Below, one piece after another: positions 1 to 6,713 of a stretch of DNA of 9,019 nt. How positions within the stretch are numbered: the stretch's first letter is position 1; every line of letters starts with the position of its first letter. The notes under the pieces were generated by a model that was not told where the DNA came from, searched no databases, and saw nothing but the letters and a program-made list of their open reading frames with translations. Source of the stretch: an uncultured Flavobacteriales bacterium (GTDB lineage: Bacteria > Bacteroidota > Bacteroidia > Flavobacteriales > Crocinitomicaceae); NCBI GenBank assembly GCA_946479985.1, contig CAMLIF010000134.1, positions 1 through 9,019 on the forward strand, written 5' to 3'. A program made the position numbers and the translations under genes.

Positions 1-1739
1 TCGATGTAACTGTATGAAATCCAGTAATCCAGGTTTTCAACTGTCTTCTTATCACGGAAGAAAAAATCAATTCCTTGTGCATAACCCGATCCACTGTTAT
101 CCACTTCTCCCAAATCAAAGCGGAATTGATTCGGTGTGTAGGCAGTACCTTTCTCCCGAACTAACTGATCGTATGATTTATAGTATCCTTCAATTCGGAA
201 TATACGATCTTTAGCTATTACCTGGTAGTTTACCATGTAATGCACGGCATGTTGAAATCCGGGTCTGTAGCCCTGAAGCAAATACGTAGTTCCGGCAGTT
301 TGATAGAACATTCCTGTTGCCAATGAGATTTGGCTGTATTTAGACGTTTTGATTGCTGCCGCAAATCGCGGTGAAATATTCCCTTTTGCCAAAAGCTGTG
401 AATACTCAGCACGAATTCCGGGCTTGATGGCAACTCGTTTTAGAGGTAAAATATCCGCTTCGGCATATACCGCGCTTAGCAACTCAGAGAATTGCCCGAC
501 CAGCGTATCAAATTTCTGTGTATAAGTGTAGCGCTGAACTTCTGAACCCATCATCATCCGAAAACGCATGTTGTGGTTGTAGTTCATTTCTCCTCTGGCC
601 TGCACACGTTCGTCATGACGGTAAACAGAAAGTACATCGTAAGCAATGTTATCAGTGTTACTGCTTAGCGATAATGCGGTGTAATACGACCACGAGTTGT
701 TGATATAATCGCGATACGAAGTGTTTACATAGGTATTTTCATTTGCCAATCCGAACTTCAGTTTCTGACTCGGATCTGCCGGATTCACAATCTCTATACC
801 GGTAGCGTTATACGATTGAGTAACTGTAGTTTTGAACATTCCCAACGTTGGGGTTTGAGCAACATAACGACCAGAAAACCCGAAACCCTGCGGCACTTTG
901 AAAAAGTCGACATTTGGCTTTGTCAGAAGAAAGAACGGGCTCAAATTCGTATAATTCGTGCTAAACTCAACGGCATTCTTATTTTCCATTAATTTCGATC
1001 CGCTCACATAAACCCCTGCAAAATTTGCGCCGATATTCATATTGCTTTGATCGGGTAAATCATTTGTAGAAAGATCCAGCACAGCCGACATGGCTTGTCC
1101 ATAGCGCGCAGTATAACCTCCGGTACTGAATGCTGTTCCTTTAAATTGAAACGGATTGAAACGCGTACGTTGTCCGACACCGGGAACAGAACTGTTAAAG
1201 GCGTTTTGGGCTATCATCCCGTCAATAATTACAGCAGCCTCGTTCACATCGCCACCACGCACCATAATTCCGGTTTGATCTCCACCGTTTCGCTGAACTC
1301 CCGGAAGCGTTTGAATTGCTCCGGCAATATCTCCTTGTCCACCTGCCGTGGTAACAATATCCAGCGGATCGAGAATAGCAACTGTTCTATCGTTACTAGC
1401 CTTAATACTTCCGGCAGAAATTATGATTTCTTCAATTAGTCCGTCTTCTACTACAACAATATCCTTTTGCATAGTTTCACCCTGAATATCAATTTCGAAA
1501 ACCTGAACTTCAACGCTTTCTTTTTCAACAGTAATCTTTTGTTTTCCGGTAGAATAAGTCAGCAAACTGTATGTTCCGTCAATTCCTGTTAATGCAATAT
1601 CCGTTGAACCTTCTATGGTTACAACAGCATCAGGAATTACCTTTCCCTGTTTGTTTTTCACTACTCCGTTAATGGTTGTTTGACCAAAAGTCACGGCGGT
1701 AAGTAAAATGAATGTAGTTATTAGTAAAATTATTCTCAT
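1..1739 (-). CDS. TonB-dependent outer-membrane receptor (SusC/CirA type), C-terminal part beyond the window
   Basis: This is an outer-membrane receptor that would import a nutrient using TonB/ExbBD energy; the substrate cannot be read from the sequence. Translation from the ATG at 1739 stays open for 579 codons to the left edge, so the C-terminal barrel and stop are missing. Residues 1-20 form a signal peptide (MRIILLITTFILLTAVTFGQ). Residues about 21-95 are a carboxypeptidase-regulatory-like beta-sandwich (INGVVKNKQGKVIPDAVVTI, then GIDGTYSL). The segment EEIIISAG near 103-110 may be the TonB-box region. The plug follows at about 120-225 with AIQTLPGVQRNGGDQTG, VRGGDVNEAAVIIDG and GGYTARYGQAMSAVLDLSTN. 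The rest is alternating aromatic and polar barrel sequence, for example SPRFAAAIK. It has its own candidate promoter 101 bases after the preceding gene. No SusD-like partner is visible, but it could lie beyond the edge. Family assignment is firm; substrate is unknown. Confidence 0.93.
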   Translation of the reverse strand, partial: MRIILLITTFILLTAVTFGQTTINGVVKNKQGKVIPDAVVTIEGSTDIALTGIDGTYSLLTYSTGKQKITVEKESVEVQVFEIDIQGETMQKDIVVVEDGLIEEIIISAGSIKASNDRTVAILDPLDIVTTAGGQGDIAGAIQTLPGVQRNGGDQTGIMVRGGDVNEAAVIIDGMIAQNAFNSSVPGVGQRTRFNPFQFKGTAFSTGGYTARYGQAMSAVLDLSTNDLPDQSNMNIGANFAGVYVSGSKLMENKNAVEFSTNYTNLSPFFLLTKPNVDFFKVPQGFGFSGRYVAQTPTLGMFKTTVTQSYNATGIEIVNPADPSQKLKFGLANENTYVNTSYRDYINNSWSYYTALSLSSNTDNIAYDVLSVYRHDERVQARGEMNYNHNMRFRMMMGSEVQRYTYTQKFDTLVGQFSELLSAVYAEADILPLKRVAIKPGIRAEYSQLLAKGNISPRFAAAIKTSKYSQISLATGMFYQTAGTTYLLQGYRPGFQHAVHYMVNYQVIAKDRIFRIEGYYKSYDQLVREKGTAYTPNQFRFDLGEVDNSGSGYAQGIDFFFRDKKTVENLDYWISYSYI

Positions 1740-1767
1740 GTATATATTCAGTTTCAATAAGTAGCCG

Positions 1768-1798
1768 CAAAGTTGAAGCGCATACGTTTATCCGGCAA
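1768..1798 (-). promoter_or_regulatory. Candidate Bacteroidetes promoter of the TonB-dependent receptor
   Basis: On the minus strand TTG (1798-1796), a 20-base spacer and CAACTTTG (1775-1768) resemble the Bacteroidetes TTG-N19/20-TAnnTTTG promoter, with one mismatch in the -7 box. Transcription would start near 1761, giving a leader of about 22 bases. The TTG lies inside one arm of the small inverted repeat at 1796-1816. Inferred from sequence only. Confidence 0.5.
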
Positions 1799-1816
1799 TT
1801 CATTTTCGGTGAATTG
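1796..1816. repeat. Short inverted repeat between the 107-residue gene and the receptor
   Basis: CAATTCA (1796-1802) and TGAATTG (1810-1816) are perfect 7-base inverted arms around a 7-base loop. The repeat lies just after the stop of the 107-residue gene on the minus strand. It is AT-rich and no T-run follows, so it is a poor intrinsic terminator. It overlaps the -33 element of the receptor promoter, so it could equally be an operator. Chance occurrence is possible. Confidence 0.3.
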
Positions 1817-1840
1817 ATAGTATAAATCGGTTAACGGTAA

Positions 1841-2164
1841 TTACTCCGCCAGCAAGTCTGTCTTTAATTTATCATAAACACAGCCACCGTACTCTACTGT
1901 GAACCAGGATTCAAACAACTCCATGGTTGGTACGGGAATGGCATCATCGTCTTCGGTAAGTGCTTCACATTCATTCAGGAAAATGCCTTTGAACGATTGC
2001 TCAATCAACGGTTCAACTTCCATTACATCTTCATCTACCAAATAAACACTTGGCTCAAGATCATCTACTTCATCAAAAATGAAATCAGGATCTTGTATTT
2101 TTGCCCAATCGCAAAATGCTTGTTTCGGTCTTACAATCAGAAAACCTCTATTTACTATCTTCAT
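1841..2164 (-). CDS. Small acidic conserved-type hypothetical protein (107 residues)
   Basis: The function is not recognised. The protein begins MKIVNRGFLIVRPKQ and is strongly acidic, with runs such as FDEVDDLEPSVYLVDEDVMEVEP and, at about 71-76, EDDDAIP. It has aromatic residues spaced through the C-terminal half (ELFESWFTVEYGG) and no signal peptide or membrane segment, so it is predicted to be a compact cytoplasmic protein. From memory it resembles small uncharacterised proteins found in many Bacteroidetes and some other bacteria; I cannot name a family. The start at 2164 overlaps the last 17 bases of the lipoprotein gene in another frame, so it is probably the third gene of an ltaE-lipoprotein-107 operon. 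No strong ribosome-binding site is visible beyond a purine-rich AAAAGGAAAAGAA about 25 bases upstream. The stop TAA is at 1843-1841. Confidence 0.8.
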   Translation of the reverse strand: MKIVNRGFLIVRPKQAFCDWAKIQDPDFIFDEVDDLEPSVYLVDEDVMEVEPLIEQSFKGIFLNECEALTEDDDAIPVPTMELFESWFTVEYGGCVYDKLKTDLLAE

Positions 2165-2795
2165 TCCAATTTTTTATTTCTTGTTCTTTTCCTTTTACTA
2201 CTTTTTTCCAGGCTGCTTTTCCTGTTGGTTTAGACACTACTGTGTACAACCAGCTTTCATCCTCTTTTTTCGCCTTTTTTGCAAGCATACATGCACGTAT
2301 TAACTCAGGTGAAATACTCTTTTTAGATTCAAATGAATAGATATTCTTTTCGTTTACGTAAATGTAATTGTACTTTCCTTTCACGCGCACATTTCCGCCA
2401 ACTGTAAATGAGTTACAATTTGGTCCGAAACAATCGAGCCAGTTGAAGAAGGCATTTTTTGTAAGCAAACTATCTTTAAAAGCATAGTGAAGCAGCACCA
2501 AGCTATCGGTTTCAGAATTTTTCACGATCCATTTCTCCATGGTTTTTGCACCAAAACGATCTAGGAACAAGGTAGAATCCCATTGCTGCCAGAGAGCATC
2601 TTTATTTATGGTATCTGCAAATCGAAGGAAAGCGCTTTCTTCCGGACGTTCATTCTTAACTATGTTGGTAGAATCGATTTTCTCTTCACGTTCTTTTCCG
2701 TTCGGAGAAATGTCACTGTATTTTACAACTTCCGGTTCGTTTGACGAACAGGCAGCAAACATTACCGCAATACACAAAATCCCTATTAGCTTCAT
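2148..2795 (-). CDS. Predicted lipoprotein of unknown function (215 residues)
   Basis: The first 15 residues (MKLIGILCIAVMFAA) are a lipoprotein signal peptide, with a lipobox FAAC placing the lipidated cysteine at residue 16. The mature part starts CSSNEPEVV and continues with a charged, probably flexible stretch to about residue 50, then a folded region with several aromatic residues. Two cysteines close together (LDCFGPNC, about residues 122-127) could form a disulfide. The tail is very rich in lysine (KKAKKEDE, KAAWKKVVKGKEQE). No catalytic motif or family is recognised. Its ATG overlaps the ltaE stop codon as ATGA (2795-2792), which points to translational coupling, and its 3' end overlaps the next gene by 17 bases. 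Being anchored in the envelope, it is an unexpected partner for a cytoplasmic PLP enzyme; the link may be only transcriptional. Confidence 0.85.
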   Translation of the reverse strand: MKLIGILCIAVMFAACSSNEPEVVKYSDISPNGKEREEKIDSTNIVKNERPEESAFLRFADTINKDALWQQWDSTLFLDRFGAKTMEKWIVKNSETDSLVLLHYAFKDSLLTKNAFFNWLDCFGPNCNSFTVGGNVRVKGKYNYIYVNEKNIYSFESKKSISPELIRACMLAKKAKKEDESWLYTVVSKPTGKAAWKKVVKGKEQEIKNWNEDSK

Positions 2796-3814
2796 AAGCG
2801 ATTTTTCAAAATTTCTATTGTTTGGGCGATATCACTTTCAGATAAATCCAAATGCGTCACAAAGCGAATCATTCCGGGACCAAAAGCAGAGGCTTTAACA
2901 CCATTTTCTGCCATTTTCAGAATAATCTGATCACGTTCTCCGGCATTTTTCAAAACCGCTACTACGATATTCGTTTCTACGGGAACGCATTCTTTTACCC
3001 ACCTTAAACTATTCAAACAAGTTTCAAGCTGTTTCGCATAAGCGTGATCGGTTTTCAAGCGCTCAATATTGTTTTCCAAAGCATAACGACCGGCAGCAGC
3101 TAAAAATCCAGCCTGGCGCATTCCACCGCCCATTACTTTTCTCACGCGTCGTGCCTGGTGAATAAATTCAGTCGTTCCCAGCAATAATGATCCAATTGGC
3201 GCTCCCAATCCTTTCGATAAACAAATGGAAATGGAATCAAATTCCTTTGAATAAGTTTTTATGTCGGCATTGTTGACCGCAAAAGCATTAAACAAACGTG
3301 CTCCGTCTAAATGCAGCGGTATGCTATTTGCTCTGGCCAGCTTACTTATCTTTTGGATTTCAGAGAAATCATAAACTGCTCCGCCACCTCTGTTTGCGGT
3401 ATCTTCCAGCGAGATTAACTGTGTCACCGGGAAATGAATGTCATCCGGATTAATAAAGTGTTCAATATCCTCCGCAAACAATCTTCCGCGGTTTCCGTCC
3501 AATAAACGAACAGAAGCTCCGGAGTTTTTTGCTATTCCGCCGCCTTCATATTTGTAAATATGGCTTTCCTGATGGCAGATTACTTCTCCGCCCGGTTTTA
3601 CATGTACATTGATCGCAATCTGGTTTGTCTGCGTTCCGGAAGAACAAAAAAGAGCAGCTTCTTTTCCGAACATTTCTGCCGCAAAAGCTTGAAGTTCATT
3701 CACAGTTGGATCTTCACCATAAACATCGTCACCGAGCTGGGCATTATACATAGCTTCTTTCATTCCTGGAGTTGGCTTTGTAACGGTATCTGAGCGGAAA
3801 TCGATTGTTTTCAT
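2792..3814 (-). CDS. ltaE: Low-specificity L-threonine aldolase
   Basis: This cytoplasmic PLP enzyme (fold-type I, beta-eliminating lyase family) cleaves L-threonine or L-allo-threonine to glycine and acetaldehyde, supplying glycine. The 340 residues match the usual length of about 330-350. It opens with the typical FRSDTVTKPTPGM and DDVYGEDPTVNELQ. SSGTQTNQIAI (about 58-68) would bind the PLP phosphate, His85 in ESHIYKYEGGG is the likely ring-stacking histidine, HLDGARLFNA (168-177) gives the Asp and Arg of the cofactor site, and SICLSKGLGAPIGS carries the Schiff-base lysine, Lys201. VMGGGMRQAG and the late MIRFVTH (Arg317, likely binding the substrate carboxylate) complete the set. No key residue is missing. 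It lies 97 bases after rpmH beyond a terminator, so it probably uses its own promoter, and it heads a tight three-gene group. Allo- versus threo-preference cannot be read from sequence. Confidence 0.96.
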   Translation of the reverse strand: MKTIDFRSDTVTKPTPGMKEAMYNAQLGDDVYGEDPTVNELQAFAAEMFGKEAALFCSSGTQTNQIAINVHVKPGGEVICHQESHIYKYEGGGIAKNSGASVRLLDGNRGRLFAEDIEHFINPDDIHFPVTQLISLEDTANRGGGAVYDFSEIQKISKLARANSIPLHLDGARLFNAFAVNNADIKTYSKEFDSISICLSKGLGAPIGSLLLGTTEFIHQARRVRKVMGGGMRQAGFLAAAGRYALENNIERLKTDHAYAKQLETCLNSLRWVKECVPVETNIVVAVLKNAGERDQIILKMAENGVKASAFGPGMIRFVTHLDLSESDIAQTIEILKNRL

Positions 3815-3819
3815 AGATG

Positions 3820-3873
3820 TGCGAATTGTTTGGTAAAAATAAGCAATAAAAAACCATCCAACCGAAAACGGAA
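3820..3873 (-). promoter_or_regulatory. Possible weak promoter of the ltaE operon, overlapping the rpmH terminator
   Basis: On the minus strand, TATTTTTA lies about 25 bases before the ltaE ATG and resembles TAnnTTTG except for the last base. A TTG about 17 bases upstream falls in the right arm of the rpmH terminator. Both matches are imperfect and the stretch is AT-rich, so this is only a candidate; read-through from rpmH is the alternative. The exact edges are approximate. Confidence 0.25.
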
Positions 3874-3881
3874 GGATGGTT
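3844..3881 (-). terminator. Rho-independent terminator of rpmH
   Basis: Read on the minus strand, AACCATCC (3881-3874) pairs with GGATGGTT (3859-3852), and an inner stem CCG/CGG closes a TTTT loop across a small AA/TT internal bulge. The stem is followed directly by a T-run (TTTTTTATT), the classic intrinsic terminator layout. It starts about 30 bases after the rpmH stop codon. Confidence 0.85.
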
Positions 3882-3911
3882 CATATATCTTAAGAGTCTT
3901 GTTTCTAAATC

Positions 3912-4073
3912 TTAACGCTTGTGGAAACCTTCGTCAGAAACAGTTAATTTCTTACGACCTTTTTTACGACGCGCAGCCAATACTTTTCTTCCGTTCGCTG
4001 TTGCCATACGACTACGGAAACCGTGTTTGTTTCTTCTTTTTCTAACAGACGGTTGAAACGTTCTTTTACTCAT
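3912..4073 (-). CDS. rpmH: 50S ribosomal protein L34
   Basis: This 53-residue protein of the large ribosomal subunit reads [20 protein letters not shown], followed by a [18 protein letters not shown] segment and the short tail SDEGFHKR. The invariant KRTFQPS start, the HGFR motif and the Arg/Lys-rich rRNA-binding body are all present, and the length is normal for Bacteroidetes. The start ATG at 4073 follows the purine-rich AAAAAGATAG. It stands alone: rnpA and dnaA, its neighbours in many other phyla, are not in the window. A near-consensus promoter lies about 100 bases upstream and an intrinsic terminator about 30 bases downstream, so it is a single-gene unit, consistent with strong expression. 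Identification is certain from the sequence. Confidence 0.98.
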   Translation of the reverse strand: MSKRTFQPSVRKRRNKHGFRSRMATANGRKVLAARRKKGRKKLTVSDEGFHKR

Positions 4074-4173
4074 GATCTATCTTTTTGTCGAATCTTACTT
4101 CGAGTAATGTTTTCTAATTAATCTACTCCCTATAATCAGCTGTCCGTGAACGAACTTCCGAATTAGGAGGGTG

Positions 4174-4203
4174 CAAAGATAACTGCTTTTTCGAATTATT
4201 CAA
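4174..4203 (-). promoter_or_regulatory. Near-consensus Bacteroidetes promoter of rpmH
   Basis: On the minus strand, TTG (4203-4201), a 19-base spacer and TATCTTTG (4181-4174) match the Bacteroidetes primary sigma consensus TTG-N19/20-TAnnTTTG fully at the conserved positions. Transcription would start near 4167, leaving a leader of about 94 bases before rpmH. The leader contains a small hairpin, GTTCG-TTCA-CGGAC (4155-4142), with one G-U pair. Confidence 0.8.
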
Positions 4204-4512
4204 TAGTTGTATCAAAAAAATCTTCAAAAAAATCTGCTTCTGCCTAATCCCCGCCTTAATTCGTTGGAATTGAGGAACACAAATTTAGCAATAACTTTTA
4301 CTGCTGTTACATATTCAATCTCATCGACTAGTCGCTGACACACTTTATTGCCACGAATTCATGAATTTAGCTACCAGAACACGGAAAAGCTTCTGAAAAG
4401 GCGGTAAATTTTAAAATTGTGCATTAGTGGCATCAAATCACAACGAATTATAGTTTCAGCGACATTCAGCCACGTTTCGCCTATTTATGCTAACGGTAAA
4501 AATCCAAATTGA
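4204..4512. other. Intergenic stretch between the divergent rpmH and ABC exporter promoters
   Basis: I see no credible gene in this stretch. It is AT-rich, with A-runs near 4215-4232 upstream of the rpmH promoter. A short imperfect hairpin, TTAATTC-GTTG-GAATTGA, sits near 4257-4274. From 4331 to 4463 there are nested inverted repeats, listed separately. The right end runs into the exporter promoter. Confidence 0.6.
4331..4463. repeat. Nested inverted repeats, possible remnant of a REP/MITE-like element
   Basis: The outer arms GTCGCTGA (4331-4338) and TCAGCGAC (4456-4463) are exact inverted repeats. Inside them GCCACGAATTCATGAATTT (4350-4368) and AAAATTGTGCATTAGTGGC (4413-4431) are imperfect inverted repeats matching at about 14 of 19 positions, with perfect GCCAC/GTGGC ends. 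The whole unit is about 130 bases with no coding capacity. The inner motif resembles the CATTCGTGGC-like sequences I recall from intergenic DNA of Bacteroidetes, but this is memory, not a search. A chance origin for parts of it cannot be excluded. Confidence 0.4.
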
Positions 4513-4520
4513 TACCTTTG
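4513..4520 (+). promoter_or_regulatory. Candidate -7 element of the ABC exporter promoter; decides its start codon
   Basis: TACCTTTG matches the Bacteroidetes -7 consensus TAnnTTTG exactly. Transcription would begin near 4527, about 11 bases before the ATG at 4538. There is only a poor -33 match (TTATG, about 22 bases upstream). If this promoter is real, the longer frame opening at 4487 cannot be translated from this transcript. Confidence 0.55.
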
Positions 4521-4537
4521 CAAGGTTAAAGTCAATT

Positions 4538-6355
4538 ATGCTTCGTCCGAAAAACAATAAAAAAGAGAAAGTCCAGCTTACAAAAGAAAGCTATAAAAAG
4601 GCAAAAGGATTTTTCAGATACATCAAACCCTACAGAACAACTTACGCCATTGGCTGGTTTTTTCTTGTTCTGTCAACCTCCATTGGATTAGTATTCCCTG
4701 TGTTATTGGGGCAGCTTTTAGGAGCAAGTACCGGCACTACCACTTCCATGTCAGATGCGGTAAAAGCGATTGATCTCACAAACCTCAATACCGTTGCGGT
4801 TGCATTGTTTATTCTATTCGGGGCACAGGCAGTTTTTAGTTATTTCCGAGTGGTTCTGTTTACCAACGTGACAGAAAACATGCTGCGCGATGTTAGGAAT
4901 GATGTTTTTCAGCGTTTGATCCATCTTCCTATCGACTATTACAACAAAAACACGGTTGGAGATTTAACCAGCCGGCTTTCAGCTGATATCACCCAGCTTC
5001 AGGAAACGCTTCGCACAACAGTTGCCGAGTTTTTCCGGCAGATTGTAATGGTAGTCGGGGGTTTATTCTTCATGCTTTTCATTTCGTGGCGACTTTCACT
5101 TATCATGCTTGCAACAGTTCCGGTTATTGCAATTGTAGCCGTGTTCTTCGGCAGATTTATCCGACGTTTATCCAAAGAGGCACAGGATCAAACCGCCGAA
5201 GCAAACTCAACGGCCGAAGAAGCATTTACCGGAATTCACAATATCAAAGCGTTTACGAACGAAGCTTTCAGCCTACTGCGATTCAAAAAAGCAACCGAAA
5301 CTATTCGTGCGTTAAATATCAGAAGCGGTATCTGGCGCGGGTTATTCATTTCCTTCATTGTTTTCTGTATGTTCGGTGCAATTGTATTCATTATTTGGCA
5401 AGGATTATTGATGACAACCGGAACAAATCCAACATTGGCAGCCGGAGATCTTTACTCCTTCCTCATGGTAACTTTGCTTTTAGCGGCTAGTATAGGTTCA
5501 TTACCTGATTTCTACGCCAGCATTCAGAAATCGATAGGTGCAAGTGAGAAATTAATGGATATTCTCCAGGAAGATACAGAAGACAAGATCTTTAAAGGAA
5601 CTGAGAAACCGGTAATAACGGGAACTATTTCCTTTAACAATGTCCGGTTTACTTATCCGCAGCGAAACGATATTGAAGTTTTAAAGGGAATTTCGTTTTC
5701 AATTGAATCGAATCAAACATTGGCGCTGGTAGGATCATCCGGAGGAGGAAAATCGACTATTGCGAACTTATTGCTGAATTATTATTCGGTGAACGACGGC
5801 GATATTTTGTTTGATGGAACAAACGTAAAAGACATTGAACTGAATCATTTAAGAAAGCACATTGCAGTTGTTCCGCAAGATGTTATCCTCTTTGCAGGAA
5901 CCATTTACGACAACATTGCCTTTGGAAGAACCGATGCAACAGAAGAAGAAGTTAAAGAAGCTGCAAAACAGGCAAATGCATTCGATTTCATAGAAAGTTT
6001 CCCTGACGGATTCGCTACACAAGTCGGCGACAGAGGAATTCAGCTTTCAGGCGGGCAAAAACAGCGTATAGCTATAGCCAGGGCAATTCTAAAAAATCCG
6101 ACATTGCTGATTTTAGATGAAGCCACATCCGCATTGGATTCAGAATCAGAACGCGTTGTTCAGGATGCGCTGGAAAAATTAATGGTCGGAAGAACTTCAG
6201 TTGTGATAGCTCACCGATTAAGCACCATTCGCAATGCAGATAAAATTTTGGTATTGGATAACGGCAAAGTATCTCAAATAGGGAAACACGAAGAACTGAT
6301 GGGTGAAGGCGGTATTTATTCAGATTTGGTAAAACTGCAGATCAATAGTTTCTAA
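4538..6355 (+). CDS. ABC exporter half-transporter (fused permease and ATPase; MsbA/BmrA-like)
   Basis: This inner-membrane exporter should work as a homodimer, pumping lipids, drugs or peptides out with ATP; the substrate cannot be told. The frame is open from an ATG at 4487, but I choose the ATG at 4538 (605 residues) because a TAnnTTTG box lies between the two and MLRPKNNKKEK is a natural basic cytoplasmic start. Six membrane segments are expected at about 37-60, 86-106, 166-183, 187-205, 267-289 and 302-322. The nucleotide-binding domain (about 363-605) has the A-loop Tyr373, Walker A GSSGGGKST (399-407), Q-loop Gln447 in VVPQD, signature LSGGQ (503-507), Walker B LLILDE (523-528), D-loop SALD (531-534) and switch His559 in IAHRLST. 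All catalytic residues are intact and the length is normal. It appears monocistronic, with a strong palindromic terminator 160 bases downstream. MsbA-like lipid flipping is possible but unproven. Confidence 0.95.
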   Translation: MLRPKNNKKEKVQLTKESYKKAKGFFRYIKPYRTTYAIGWFFLVLSTSIGLVFPVLLGQLLGASTGTTTSMSDAVKAIDLTNLNTVAVALFILFGAQAVFSYFRVVLFTNVTENMLRDVRNDVFQRLIHLPIDYYNKNTVGDLTSRLSADITQLQETLRTTVAEFFRQIVMVVGGLFFMLFISWRLSLIMLATVPVIAIVAVFFGRFIRRLSKEAQDQTAEANSTAEEAFTGIHNIKAFTNEAFSLLRFKKATETIRALNIRSGIWRGLFISFIVFCMFGAIVFIIWQGLLMTTGTNPTLAAGDLYSFLMVTLLLAASIGSLPDFYASIQKSIGASEKLMDILQEDTEDKIFKGTEKPVITGTISFNNVRFTYPQRNDIEVLKGISFSIESNQTLALVGSSGGGKSTIANLLLNYYSVNDGDILFDGTNVKDIELNHLRKHIAVVPQDVILFAGTIYDNIAFGRTDATEEEVKEAAKQANAFDFIESFPDGFATQVGDRGIQLSGGQKQRIAIARAILKNPTLLILDEATSALDSESERVVQDALEKLMVGRTSVVIAHRLSTIRNADKILVLDNGKVSQIGKHEELMGEGGIYSDLVKLQINSF

Positions 6356-6513
6356 AGAGGACGAAGAGCCAAAAAGAGGAAAAGACAATAGAATATTCTT
6401 GTTTGGCGTTTACTTCTACTCTATCGAATCAGAAGACTTTGATTGTGATGACAAAAAGTTCAAAGGATTTTGTTACGGGAATATCACAATTAGCAGATAA
6501 AGTTGTTAATCAA

Positions 6514-6547
6514 AAAGTCGGGGCGAATAATTATTCGCCCCGACTTT
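6514..6547 (+). terminator. Perfect 34-base palindrome, intrinsic terminator
   Basis: AAAGTCGGGGCGAATAA (6514-6530) is followed at once by its exact reverse complement (6531-6547). In RNA this gives a long stem with a GC-rich core, GTCGGGGCGAA, closed by an AT loop, with A-runs before it and TTT at its end. The A/T flanks would let it work in both directions, but both neighbours are on the plus strand. It probably ends the ABC exporter transcript and insulates the next gene. Confidence 0.85.
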
Positions 6548-6619
6548 CCACTACATTCAGAAAAATAAATTCCTAACATAAACATAATCTTCCGTTCGAA
6601 TTAAGCTTGATATTTGTAG

Positions 6620-6627
6620 TAATTTTG
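6620..6627 (+). promoter_or_regulatory. Candidate -7 element for the secreted-protein gene
   Basis: TAATTTTG fits the Bacteroidetes TAnnTTTG consensus. The -33 element is poor (GTTCG at 6594-6598, about 21 bases upstream). A start near 6634 would give a leader of about 80 bases before the ATG at 6714. It lies downstream of the palindromic terminator, as expected for an independent gene. Confidence 0.55.
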
Positions 6628-6713
6628 CAGCGAAAAGTTGAATTTGTCATCCTTGAAGCATACACTCATTATGCCGAAACCAGGTTCAATTGAAGGTTAT
6701 TTCCATTCATCAA

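Larger units (their letters stand above)
6356..6713. other. Intergenic stretch after the ABC exporter
   Basis: I see no confident gene in this stretch. It holds an open frame without a normal start codon that ends at 6500 (see findings), a perfect palindromic terminator at 6514-6547, a TAnnTTTG promoter box at 6620-6627 and the leader of the secreted-protein gene. A 42-codon frame at 6448-6576 runs through the terminator and is not believed. Confidence 0.6.

Noticed and set aside
1095..1439. 114-codon plus-strand open frame
   Set aside because: It lies antisense to the plug region of the TonB-dependent receptor, whose protein is clear in the other strand; its own translation has no recognisable features.
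1997..2340. Several overlapping plus-strand frames rich in Phe and Leu (hydrophobic small proteins)
   Set aside because: They are antisense to the lysine-rich end of the lipoprotein and the 107-residue gene; AAA/AAG codons read backwards give TTT/CTT, which explains the apparent membrane segments.
5086..5490. 134-codon frame within the ABC exporter
   Set aside because: It is a shifted-frame shadow of the exporter membrane domain, with no plausible composition or start context.
6448..6576. 42-codon frame starting MTKSSKDFVTG
   Set aside because: It runs through both arms of the perfect palindromic terminator and has no ribosome-binding site; the palindrome alone explains part of its sequence.
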